This document shows, in pieces, positions 43,264-53,218 of a stretch of DNA of 64,000 bases; the stretch's first letter is position 1, and each line of letters begins with the position of its first letter. Under the pieces are notes generated by a model. The model was not told where the DNA came from and searched no databases. It was given only the letters and a program-made list of their open reading frames with translations. This DNA is from Tepidimonas alkaliphilus (GTDB lineage Bacteria; Pseudomonadota; Gammaproteobacteria; Burkholderiales; Burkholderiaceae_C). The DNA is taken from positions 186,001 through 250,000 of the forward strand of contig NZ_VJNB01000001.1 in assembly GCF_007556595.1 (NCBI RefSeq), given 5' to 3'. The position numbers and the translations under genes were made by a program.

Positions 43264-44115
43264 ATGGACGCCCCCGACGCCGGCCCGCATCAGCCGCCGC
43301 GCTGGGCGGCGCTGCGGCACTTTCTGCTCGCGCTGCAGTTCTTCACCCGCATCCCCGTCACCGGGCGACTGGCGGCGTGGGTCGGTTACTCGCCGGCCAT
43401 GCTGCGCGCCAGCGCCGTCTGGTTTCCACTCGTCGGCGCGGTGGTCGGCGCCTGGGCTGGCGGGGTGCTGGCGCTGGCGCTGGCGCTGCTGCCGGCGCAG
43501 CCGGCGGCGGCCTGGGTGGCGGCGGCGCTGACGCTGATGGCCAGCGCGTGGCTGACCGGCGCGTTCCACGAGGACGGCTGGGCCGACACCTGGGACGCGC
43601 TCGGCGGTCACGTGCCGCGCGAGCGGGCACTCGCGATCATGAAGGACTCGCGCATCGGCAGCTACGGGGCGCTGGCGCTGGCGCTGATGGCGCTCCTGCA
43701 GGCGGCGCTGCTGGCGCTGCTGGCGCAGGCGCTGGGGGCAGCCGCAGCGGCGGCGCTGTTGGCTGCGGGGCACGTGGCCTCGCGCTTGGCGCCGCTGGTG
43801 GTGATGCGCACGCTGCCCTACGTCGGCGAAGCCGACGGCCGCAAGGCCAAGCCGCTGGCCGACGCCATCGACGGGCGGGCGCTGGCCTGGGCCGGCGGGC
43901 AGGCCGCGCTGTTGCTGGCTGGGGTTGGCTGGCTGGCGCCGCTGGCCGCGCCGGTGTGGGGTGCGGCGCTGACGCTGGCGGCGCTGGCGACGTGGCGCGT
44001 GCGCGCGTGGCTGGCGCGGCGGCTGCAGGGCTTCACCGGGGATGCGCTTGGCGCCACGCAGCAGGCGGCGCTGGCGGCGTTTCTGCTCGGCGCGGCGCTG
44101 GGGGCACGGGGCTAG
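43264..44115 (+). CDS. cobS: Adenosylcobinamide-GDP ribazoletransferase (cobalamin synthase)
   Basis: CobS (CobV in Pseudomonas denitrificans) joins adenosylcobinamide-GDP and alpha-ribazole (phosphate) in the inner membrane to make (phospho)adenosylcobalamin. The 283-residue protein has LLALQFFTRIPV at the N-terminus, the catalytic acidic segment AFHEDGWADTWDALGG, RALAIMKDSRIGSYGALAL and about six hydrophobic helices, ending near LGATQQAAL. This is the Salmonella-type CobS, unrelated to the cobaltochelatase CobS ATPase. It is followed within 3 bases by the phosphatase gene. Confidence 0.95.
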   Translation: MDAPDAGPHQPPRWAALRHFLLALQFFTRIPVTGRLAAWVGYSPAMLRASAVWFPLVGAVVGAWAGGVLALALALLPAQPAAAWVAAALTLMASAWLTGAFHEDGWADTWDALGGHVPRERALAIMKDSRIGSYGALALALMALLQAALLALLAQALGAAAAAALLAAGHVASRLAPLVVMRTLPYVGEADGRKAKPLADAIDGRALAWAGGQAALLLAGVGWLAPLAAPVWGAALTLAALATWRVRAWLARRLQGFTGDALGATQQAALAAFLLGAALGARG

Positions 44116-44118
44116 CCG

Positions 44119-44679
44119 ATGCGGCTGTGGCTGGTGCGCCATGCGGCCCCCCGCCTCGAGCCGGGGCGCTGCTACGGCCGGCTGGACGTGGAGGCCGACG
44201 AGGCCGCCACGCAGGCCGCCGCCGCGGCGCTGCGTGCGGCGTTGCCGCCGCGCTGGGCGGGCTGGCACTCCACACGGTCGCGCTGCCGCCAGCTGGCTAC
44301 GGCGCTGGGCGAACCCCCGGCCGGGGCGTGGCGCGAGGATGCGCGGCTCGACGAGCTGGACTTCGGCGCCTGGGAGGGGCGTGCGTGGGAGGCGATCGGC
44401 GCGGCGGCGCTGGACGCCTGGGTGGCCGACTTCGCCCACCACCGTCCCGGCGGCGGCGAGTCGGTGGCCGGGATGCTGGCGCGCGTGCGGGCGGCGCTGG
44501 GCGAGGCCGCCGCGGCCGGCGCCGACGACCTGGTCTGGATCACGCACGCCGGCGTCATCCGCGCCGTGCAATGGCTGCGCGCGCACGGCGAGCGCTTGCC
44601 CAGGGCCGACGTATGGCCGCAGCGGGCTCCAGCGTGGGGCCAGTGGGTGGCGCTGGAGCTCACGTCGCCTTCCATGTGA
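44119..44679 (+). CDS. cobC: Alpha-ribazole phosphatase (CobC, histidine phosphatase family)
   Basis: CobC removes the phosphate of alpha-ribazole 5'-phosphate or adenosylcobalamin phosphate. The 186-residue protein is a branch-1 histidine phosphatase: LWLVRHAAPRLEPGRCYGR with the catalytic RHA (His8), the ELDFGAWEGRAWEAI loop with the acid/base Glu, and VWITHAGVIRAVQW with the second catalytic His. It ends the B12 cluster. About 200 bases of non-coding DNA follow before the symporter genes. Confidence 0.9.
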   Translation: MRLWLVRHAAPRLEPGRCYGRLDVEADEAATQAAAAALRAALPPRWAGWHSTRSRCRQLATALGEPPAGAWREDARLDELDFGAWEGRAWEAIGAAALDAWVADFAHHRPGGGESVAGMLARVRAALGEAAAAGADDLVWITHAGVIRAVQWLRAHGERLPRADVWPQRAPAWGQWVALELTSPSM

Positions 44680-44752
44680 AGGGCTGGGTTACGCTGCCCG
44701 CGCTCACCCCCGTGTTTTCCCTAGGTTTGGCGTTGAAACGCGGTTTCGTTAG

Positions 44753-44774
44753 CCGGCTGTAAGGCTGTAACCGG
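44753..44774 (+). repeat. Tandem GGCTGTAA repeat flanked by CCGG in the symporter leader
   Basis: GGCTGTAA occurs twice head to tail (44755-44762 and 44763-44770), with CCGG at both ends. It lies in the roughly 200-base non-coding gap upstream of the DUF4212 gene, where a regulator site would be expected. Binding protein unknown. Confidence 0.5.
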
Positions 44775-44878
44775 ATAGTGGGCCTGACACGCTGTCGGCG
44801 CTGTGCCAAAGAACCGCGGCGTGCGCGTGGGCAGCGTGCTGCCTGCTTGGACTCTCATCCATCATCCGAGGAGCGACC

Positions 44879-45139
44879 ATGTCCCTGAACGACAACGCAC
44901 GAGCCTACTGGGCCGCCACACTGGGGCTGCTGGCCAAAGTGCTGGTCATCTGGTTCTTGGTGTCGTATGGCGCCGGCATTTTGTTTGCCGATGCGCTCAA
45001 TGCCATTAAATTAGGCGGCTACCCGCTCGGCTTTTGGTTTGCCCAGCAGGGTTCGATTTACGTCTTTATCGCGCTGATCTTTTGGTATGCGGCGCAGATG
45101 CGAAAAATCGATCGCCAATTCGGCATGGCTGAAGACTGA
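44879..45139 (+). CDS. DUF4212 sodium/solute symporter small subunit
   Basis: The 86-residue membrane protein has two helices (LLAKVLVIWFLVSYGAGILF and GSIYVFIALIFWYAAQMRKID) and the segment GGYPLGFWFAQQGS typical of the DUF4212 family. Members are encoded immediately upstream of VC_2705-type Na+/solute symporters and are believed to be their small subunit, much as YjcH (DUF485) precedes ActP. A GAGGAG ribosome site is 6 bases before the ATG. The large subunit follows with 18 bases between. Function as a symporter subunit is family inference. Confidence 0.88.
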   Translation: MSLNDNARAYWAATLGLLAKVLVIWFLVSYGAGILFADALNAIKLGGYPLGFWFAQQGSIYVFIALIFWYAAQMRKIDRQFGMAED

Positions 45140-45157
45140 TCAGGAGGGTTGCGCATC

Positions 45158-47011
45158 ATGAGCCTACAACTTTGGACTTATTTGGTCGTCGGCGCGACGT
45201 TTGCCCTTTACATCGGCATTGCCATCTGGTCGCGCGCCGGCAGCACGTCGGATTTCTATGTCGCCGGCAGCGGGGTGCATCCCGTGACCAACGGCATGGC
45301 CACCGCGGCCGACTGGATGAGCGCGGCCTCGTTCATCTCGATGGCCGGGCTGATTTCCAACATGGGCTACGGCGGCGCGGTGTTCCTGATGGGCTGGACG
45401 GGCGGCTACGTGCTGCTGGCCTGCCTGCTGGCGCCTTACTTGCGCAAGTTTGGCAAGTTCACCGTGCCGGAGTTCATCGGTGATCGCTACTACTCGCAGA
45501 CCGCGCGCAACGTCGGCGTGATTTGCCTATTGATTGCGTCGATTACCTACATCATCGGCCAAATGACCGGCGTCGGCGTGACGTTCTCGCGCTTTTTGGG
45601 CGTTTCCAGCGACATGGGCATCTACATCGGCATGGCCATTGTGTTCGCCTACGCGGTGTTTGGCGGCATGAAGGGCATCACCTACACCCAGGTGGCGCAA
45701 TACATCGTGCTGATCCTGGCCTATCTGGTGCCGGCGTTTTACATTTCGCTGGCGCTGACCGGCCACGTGCTGCCGCAAATCGGATTGGGCGCCAACCTGA
45801 GCGGCACCGATGTGTCGCTGCTGGACAAGCTCAACCAAGTGCTGGTGGACCTCGGGTTTGGCGAATACACCTCGCAGGTGGCGGGCAGCAAGCTCAACAT
45901 GTTCTTCTTCACCGTGTCGTTGATGATTGGCACGGCGGGCCTGCCGCACGTGATCGTGCGCTTCTTCACCGTGCCGAAGGTGGCCGACGCGCGCGCCTCG
46001 GCCGGTTGGGCGCTGGTGTTCATCGCGCTGCTCTACACCACCGCGCCGGCGGTCGGCGCGATGGCGCGCCTCAACCTTATCGGCACCGTCAACACCGCCG
46101 TTGGCGTCGAGCCCGATCCAGCTGGCGGCGTGCGCATCAACGCCGACAAGGTCAAGGCCGGCGGCGACTTGATGAGCCCCGAGGCTTCGCTGCCGTATGA
46201 GCAGCGCCCGGAATGGTTCAAGCGCTGGGAAAAGACCGGCCTGCTGAAATTCGAGGACAAGAACGGCGACGGCCGCATCCAGTTCTACAACGACAAAACC
46301 AGCAATGAAGCCGTCAAGGCCAAGGCTGAGGCCGCTGGCTTCAAGGGCAACGAGCTGACTGTGAACGCCGACATCATCGTGCTGGCCAACCCGGAGATCG
46401 CGCTGCTGCCGAACTGGGTGATCGCGCTGGTGGCCGCCGGCGGTCTGGCCGCGGCGCTGTCCACGGCGGCGGGCCTGCTGCTGGCGATCTCGTCGGCGAT
46501 CTCGCACGACCTGATCAAGGGCGCCATCAACCCCCACATCAGCGAGAAGGGCGAGCTGCTGGCCGGCAAGATCGCCATGGCCGGCGCCATCGTCGTGGCC
46601 GGCTACCTGGGCCTGAACCCGCCGGGCTTTGCCGCCGGCACCGTGGCGCTGGCCTTCGGCATCGCCGCCTCGACGATCTTCCCGGCGCTGATGATGGGCA
46701 TCTTCAGCAAGAAGGTGACCAGCGCCGGCGCGATCGCCGGCATGCTGTCGGGCCTGTTCGTGACGCTGTTCTACGTGTTCGCGCACAAGGGCATCTTCTT
46801 CGTCAAGGGCACCGAGTACCTGGACCTGATCGGCGGCGCCAACAGCTTCTTCGGCATCACGCCGGAGGCGTTCGGCACCGTGGGCGCGATCGTCAACTTC
46901 ATCGTGGCGTTCGCCGTGAGCAGCATGTCCAAGCCGGTACCGGCGCACATCCAGGAGCTGGTGGAATCGGTGCGCGTGCCCAAAGGGGCTGGCGCGGCGA
47001 TCGGCCATTGA
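45158..47011 (+). CDS. Na+/solute (probably acetate/carboxylate) symporter, VC_2705 subfamily
   Basis: The 617-residue protein is a 13-helix SSS-family symporter. Landmarks are DFYVAGSGVHPVTNGMATAADWMSAASFI, FVAYAVFGG-like AYAVFGGMKGITYTQVAQYIVL, the Na+-site helix GTAGLPHVIVRFFTVPK and GLAAALSTAAGLLLAISSAISHD. Homologs transport acetate or short carboxylates. Between two helices is a soluble insert of about 110 residues with an EF-hand-like loop DKNGDGRIQFYN (residues 367-378). CAGGAGGG 9 bases upstream supports the ATG at 45158 over the TTG at 45149. It pairs with the DUF4212 gene upstream. The exact substrate is not determined. Confidence 0.88.
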   Translation: MSLQLWTYLVVGATFALYIGIAIWSRAGSTSDFYVAGSGVHPVTNGMATAADWMSAASFISMAGLISNMGYGGAVFLMGWTGGYVLLACLLAPYLRKFGKFTVPEFIGDRYYSQTARNVGVICLLIASITYIIGQMTGVGVTFSRFLGVSSDMGIYIGMAIVFAYAVFGGMKGITYTQVAQYIVLILAYLVPAFYISLALTGHVLPQIGLGANLSGTDVSLLDKLNQVLVDLGFGEYTSQVAGSKLNMFFFTVSLMIGTAGLPHVIVRFFTVPKVADARASAGWALVFIALLYTTAPAVGAMARLNLIGTVNTAVGVEPDPAGGVRINADKVKAGGDLMSPEASLPYEQRPEWFKRWEKTGLLKFEDKNGDGRIQFYNDKTSNEAVKAKAEAAGFKGNELTVNADIIVLANPEIALLPNWVIALVAAGGLAAALSTAAGLLLAISSAISHDLIKGAINPHISEKGELLAGKIAMAGAIVVAGYLGLNPPGFAAGTVALAFGIAASTIFPALMMGIFSKKVTSAGAIAGMLSGLFVTLFYVFAHKGIFFVKGTEYLDLIGGANSFFGITPEAFGTVGAIVNFIVAFAVSSMSKPVPAHIQELVESVRVPKGAGAAIGH

Positions 47012-47120
47012 GTCTTGGCTTCAAGGCCGCGGCGCTCTGGCGAGGGCCGCGGCGAAGCCGGCCCGGCGGGCTGGGCTTGGCCTGCCAGGCCGGTCGTTGC
47101 CGACCCGCGAGGGCAAACCG

Positions 47121-47489
47121 ATGGTCACGCTCTACCCGATCAAGATCTTTTTCTTCCTCGTGCTGTTTCCGGTGGCGTTTTTTTGGCTGCGCCGGGCTTG
47201 GCGCATCGCGGTCAAGCGCGATTTTTCCGAAGTGGCGCTGCGCCGCGGCGAGCCGCCGCCGGATGCGGCCCGCTGGGCGCCGTATGAGCTGGCGCTCAAC
47301 CTGGTGGCCGGCGGCGTGTTGGTGGGCGTCATCGTGACGGTGCTGCTAGGCTGGCTGGCGTATGAAGAGTGGGTGGCGCTGGCCGGCTCCACGCTGTGGA
47401 TGAAAATTTTTTTGTCTTTCGCGCTGGCGCGCCACGCGCATGCAATGGCGGCGCGAAAGACCGCGTCGGGCAGCGCTCGACGGGCTTGA
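47121..47489 (+). CDS. Small membrane protein of unknown function
   Basis: I do not recognise the family. The 122-residue protein has an N-terminal helix (IKIFFFLVLFPVAFFWLRRAW), a short cytosolic link with RGEPPPDAARWAPYELALN, a second helix (LVAGGVLVGVIVTVLLGWLAY) and a third hydrophobic segment near TLWMKIFLSFALARHAHAM. The ATG at 47121 has GAGGG about 7 bases before. It follows the symporter on the same strand after about 110 bases and is convergent with ppsR. It may be an accessory of the symporter, but only position suggests this. Confidence 0.7.
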   Translation: MVTLYPIKIFFFLVLFPVAFFWLRRAWRIAVKRDFSEVALRRGEPPPDAARWAPYELALNLVAGGVLVGVIVTVLLGWLAYEEWVALAGSTLWMKIFLSFALARHAHAMAARKTASGSARRA

Positions 47490-47523
47490 GAGCTGCGGCT
47501 TCTTGGCCTGCCCAACCAGCCGC

Positions 47524-48351
47524 CTAGGTGGCGGCTGCGCTGTGGCGCGCCTCCAAATCCTGCCGGATCAGGGTGGCGATTTCCTCGATCGATTTGTGCG
47601 TGGTGGACAGCACTCGAATCCCCGCGCGGCGCATCAGCGCCTCGGCCTCGCGCACTTCGTAGCGGCACTGCTCTAAGCTGGCGTAGCGCGAATGGGGGCG
47701 GCGCTCGTGGCGAACTTCGCTCAAACGCACCGGATCGATGGTCAAGCCAAAGAGCTTGGTGCGATGCGGCAGCAGCGCCGAGGGCAGTTGCCCGCGCTCG
47801 AAATCGTCGGGAATCAACGGGTAGTTCGAAGCTTTAAGCCCGAACTGCAACGCCAGGTAGAGCGAGGTGGGCGTCTTGCCGCAGCGGCTGACGCCGACCA
47901 GAATCACATCCGATTGCTCTAGGTTGGCGTCGGTTTGGCCATCGTCGTGCTCCAACGTGAAATGGATGGCTTCGATGCGGTCGTGGTATTCGCGGCTGCG
48001 CGTCACGTCCGAAAAGCGCCCCACCCGATGGTTGGATTTCATGCCGAGCTCTTGTTCCAGCGGGGCGATGAAGGTGCCAAACATGTCGATCAGCATGCCT
48101 TGGCAGTGTTGCTGCAGCACCTGCATCACTTCGGGATTGACCACGGTGGTGAACACCAGCGGGCGGGCGCCATCGACGGCAGCCGCATGATTGATTTGGC
48201 GCACCGCCTGATGGGCTTTGTCCGCATCATCCACAAACGGCAGCCGCACCCGCCGCGGGCGGATTTCAAATTGCTTCAACAGCGCATCGGCAAAGGTTTC
48301 GGCGGTGATGCCCGTGCCGTCCGAGACAAAAAACGCAGTGCGGTGGGACAT
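47524..48351 (-). CDS. ppsR: PEP synthase regulatory protein (kinase/pyrophosphorylase, DUF299)
   Basis: PpsR inactivates PEP synthase by ADP-dependent phosphorylation of a threonine and reactivates it by phosphate-dependent removal. The 275-residue protein has AFFVSDGTGITAETFADALL at the N-terminus, GMKSNHRVGRFSDVTRSREYHDRIEAIHFTLEHDDG (split here for the family core HRVG...YHDRIEAI), the P-loop-like VILVGVSRCGKTPTSLYLA, and LTIDPVRLSEVRHER. It is divergent from ppsA across about 210 bases, the usual beta- and gammaproteobacterial arrangement. Confidence 0.95.
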   Translation of the reverse strand: MSHRTAFFVSDGTGITAETFADALLKQFEIRPRRVRLPFVDDADKAHQAVRQINHAAAVDGARPLVFTTVVNPEVMQVLQQHCQGMLIDMFGTFIAPLEQELGMKSNHRVGRFSDVTRSREYHDRIEAIHFTLEHDDGQTDANLEQSDVILVGVSRCGKTPTSLYLALQFGLKASNYPLIPDDFERGQLPSALLPHRTKLFGLTIDPVRLSEVRHERRPHSRYASLEQCRYEVREAEALMRRAGIRVLSTTHKSIEEIATLIRQDLEARHSAAAT

Positions 48352-48395
48352 GGCGGTGGATGGTAACCGGTTCGTGCCGCCGTTGGGGCGGGACT

Positions 48396-48401
48396 TACAA
48401 T
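48396..48401 (+). promoter_or_regulatory. Possible -10 element of ppsA
   Basis: TACAAT in the ppsR-ppsA gap, about 160 bases before the ppsA start. No convincing -35 partner is seen. The remaining gap sequence shows no recognisable operator. Confidence 0.3.
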
Positions 48402-48564
48402 CGGCCCCAGTTCAGGGCAGATGGCGCGCCAGCGCAGCGCGCCGCATCGGCGCCTTCCGCTCCAGGCTGCGGGCGCGCGTCATTCAGATGGCGGCGCAGG
48501 CGGCAGGGCGCCCGAGTGTTCTGCTCCAAAGTTTTTCTTTTCAACCATCCGGAGTGTAGTTCCC

Positions 48565-50958
<2,394 letters not shown>

Positions 50959-51009
50959 GACGCCCCGGGCGGCGCGCTGCCGGCCTGGAGCGAGCTCTGG
51001 GGAGCGGAC

Positions 51010-53175
51010 GTGCCACGTCGCTTCGACCCACGTTGGGCTTGGCTGCTGCTCGGCGCAGCCGTCGTCTCGCTGGTGTGGCTGGCGGCCACCGTCGGGTTGA
51101 TCGCCCTTACGCTGGAGCCGCCCGCCCGCCAGCGCATGCTGGCGTTGCTGGGCGATCGCTGGACGCTGGCGCTGCTGATGTGGCTGCTGGGCATGGCAGC
51201 TATCGCCTGGGGGTTGCAAAAGGCCTTTGAAGTTGCGGTGCACCCCTGGCGGCGGTTGGCCGAGGAGGCGGCGGTGCGGTTGACCTCGCCGGCGGCGCCG
51301 GCGCTGCCGGAGCGCGGCCCCGCCGACGTGCGTCGGGTCGCGCGGCTGTTCAACGAGCTGCTGCGGCAACGCGATGAATGGCGCAGCGAGGTGCAAACGC
51401 GCGTGCGCGAGGCCGCGCGCGCCATCGAGCAGGAAAAGCAGCGGCTGGCGGCGTTGATGGCCGAGCTGACGCAAAGCGTCATCGTCTGCAACCTCGACGG
51501 ACGCGTGCTGCTCTACAACCAGCGCGCGCGCTGGCAAGTGCGCGCCCTGTCGCAGGCGCCGGCGGCGCTGGCCGGCGCTGAGTTGCTTGGGCTGGGGCGC
51601 TCGATTTACGCGGTGCTGGATCGCAGGCTGATTGCCCATGCGCTGGAGGAGCTGCGCCAGCGCTTGCGCAAAGGCGCCGTTCAGCCCAGCGCCCAGTTCG
51701 TCACCGCCACGCGCAGCGGCCAGCTGTTGCGCGTGCAGGTGGCGCCCGTGCGCGACCTCGGCGATGCCGGGCAAGGGGAGGGGATCAGGGACCCGGCGGC
51801 GCTGGCGGGGTTTGTGTTGCTGCTGGACAACATCACCCGCGAGTACGAGCAATGGCAGCAAGCCCTGCAGCGGTGGAACGAAGCGCTCCACAAGGTCGAG
51901 GCGGAATGGGCTGACGTGGCCGCCGCGTGGCAACTCGCCGCCGACGGGGCGCGGTCGGCAGAGGTTCAAGGCGCGCTGCCGCAACGCCTGCACGCGCTGC
52001 GCCAGCAATTGCAGCAGGCGCTGCGGGCTGCGCAGGCGCAGGCGCAGGCGTGGGTGCATTGGCCCGCCGAGGAGTTGCGCGGCGCCGACTTGCTGGCGGT
52101 GTTGCAGCGCCGCTTGTCCCAGCTCGAGGGGTTGCAAGTCGAAGTGGAACCCTGCGCGTTGGATGAGGTCGTGCGCGTGGAACCCTTGGGCCTAGCCCAT
52201 GCGTTGGCCGGCGTGCTGCAACGGCTGTGCAACCACCGCCCCAACCACGGCGCTTGTTTGCGACTGCGGGCCCTGCAGGGCGATTCAGGATGCATCCGGC
52301 TGGAGGCGGTATGGCCCCAGCCCGCTGGCGCGGATTGGCCGCTGCACGCTTGGCTCGAAGAGGCGGACGCAGCGCCGCTGAGCCTGCGCGAGCGGCTGCA
52401 GCCATTCGGTGGCGGCTGTCGCTGGCAACTTGACGAAGAGGGGCTCCGTCTTTGCCTGGATCTGCCGCTGGCGCCGCATCCGGCGCCGCCGCCGCCCGAG
52501 ATGCCGATCACCAGCCGGCCTGAGTTTTATGATTTTGATTTGTTTTCCTCGACGCCGGCAGCGCTGGCCTGGGATGAACGACCGCTGGCCAGCCTTTCTT
52601 ACACGGTGTTCGACACCGAGACCACCGGTTTGCAGCCGTCCAAGGGCGATCAGATCCTTCAGATCGGCGCCACCCGCATCGTCAACGGTCGCCTGCTGCG
52701 CCATGAAAGCTTCGAGCAGCTGATCGATCCCCAACGCCCGATTCCGCCTGAGAGCACCGCTATTCACGGCATCACGCCTGCCATGGTGCGCGGCCAGCCC
52801 ACCATCGAGCAGGTGCTGCCCGCCTTTCATGCCTTTGCGCGCGACACGGTGCTGGTGGCCCACAACGCGGCCTTTGACCTGCGTTTCTTGCAGCTCAAAG
52901 CCCGCAGCGCGGGTGTCACGTTCGACCAGCCGGTGCTGGATACCTTGCTGCTGTCGGCGGTGGTGCACCCGCAGCAGCCGTCGCACAGCCTGGAGGCGAT
53001 CGCGGCGCGTTTGGGCATCCCGGTGCTGGGACGCCACACGGCGTTGGGCGACGCCCTTGTCACGGCAGAGGTGTTCCTGCGCCTGATCCCGCTGTTGGAA
53101 AAGCAAGGCATCGTCACGCTGGGGCAGGCGCGTCGCGCCGCGGAGCGCACCTACTACGCGCGCCTGACATATTGA
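51010..53175 (+). CDS. Membrane sensor-like protein fused to a DnaQ-type 3'-5' exonuclease
   Basis: The 721-residue protein has an N-terminal two-helix membrane unit (about 10-33 and 48-66), a HAMP/coiled-coil region, a PAS-like domain (AELTQSVIVCNLDGRVLLYN onward, about 150-280), a helical and degenerate ATPase-like region (about 280-490) and a complete DEDDh exonuclease (about 520-715). Exonuclease residues are Asp535 and Glu537 (FDTETTG), Asp623 (HNAAFD), His676 and Asp681 (HTALGD). I see no phosphoacceptor His motif and no N or G boxes, so kinase activity is doubtful. Start is a GTG with GGGGAG upstream. Its role in symporter signalling is inferred from neighbours only. Confidence 0.82.
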   Translation: MPRRFDPRWAWLLLGAAVVSLVWLAATVGLIALTLEPPARQRMLALLGDRWTLALLMWLLGMAAIAWGLQKAFEVAVHPWRRLAEEAAVRLTSPAAPALPERGPADVRRVARLFNELLRQRDEWRSEVQTRVREAARAIEQEKQRLAALMAELTQSVIVCNLDGRVLLYNQRARWQVRALSQAPAALAGAELLGLGRSIYAVLDRRLIAHALEELRQRLRKGAVQPSAQFVTATRSGQLLRVQVAPVRDLGDAGQGEGIRDPAALAGFVLLLDNITREYEQWQQALQRWNEALHKVEAEWADVAAAWQLAADGARSAEVQGALPQRLHALRQQLQQALRAAQAQAQAWVHWPAEELRGADLLAVLQRRLSQLEGLQVEVEPCALDEVVRVEPLGLAHALAGVLQRLCNHRPNHGACLRLRALQGDSGCIRLEAVWPQPAGADWPLHAWLEEADAAPLSLRERLQPFGGGCRWQLDEEGLRLCLDLPLAPHPAPPPPEMPITSRPEFYDFDLFSSTPAALAWDERPLASLSYTVFDTETTGLQPSKGDQILQIGATRIVNGRLLRHESFEQLIDPQRPIPPESTAIHGITPAMVRGQPTIEQVLPAFHAFARDTVLVAHNAAFDLRFLQLKARSAGVTFDQPVLDTLLLSAVVHPQQPSHSLEAIAARLGIPVLGRHTALGDALVTAEVFLRLIPLLEKQGIVTLGQARRAAERTYYARLTY

Positions 53176-53218
53176 TTGATCGGCCAGCCAACCCGTGCAG
53201 CAGGTCTTGCGCGTGAAC

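Noticed and set aside
51010-52500. Calling the protein at 51010 a sensor histidine kinase
   Set aside because: The region after the PAS-like domain lacks a phosphoacceptor His motif and the N and G boxes, and the frame ends in an exonuclease. Only a degenerate kinase relationship is possible.
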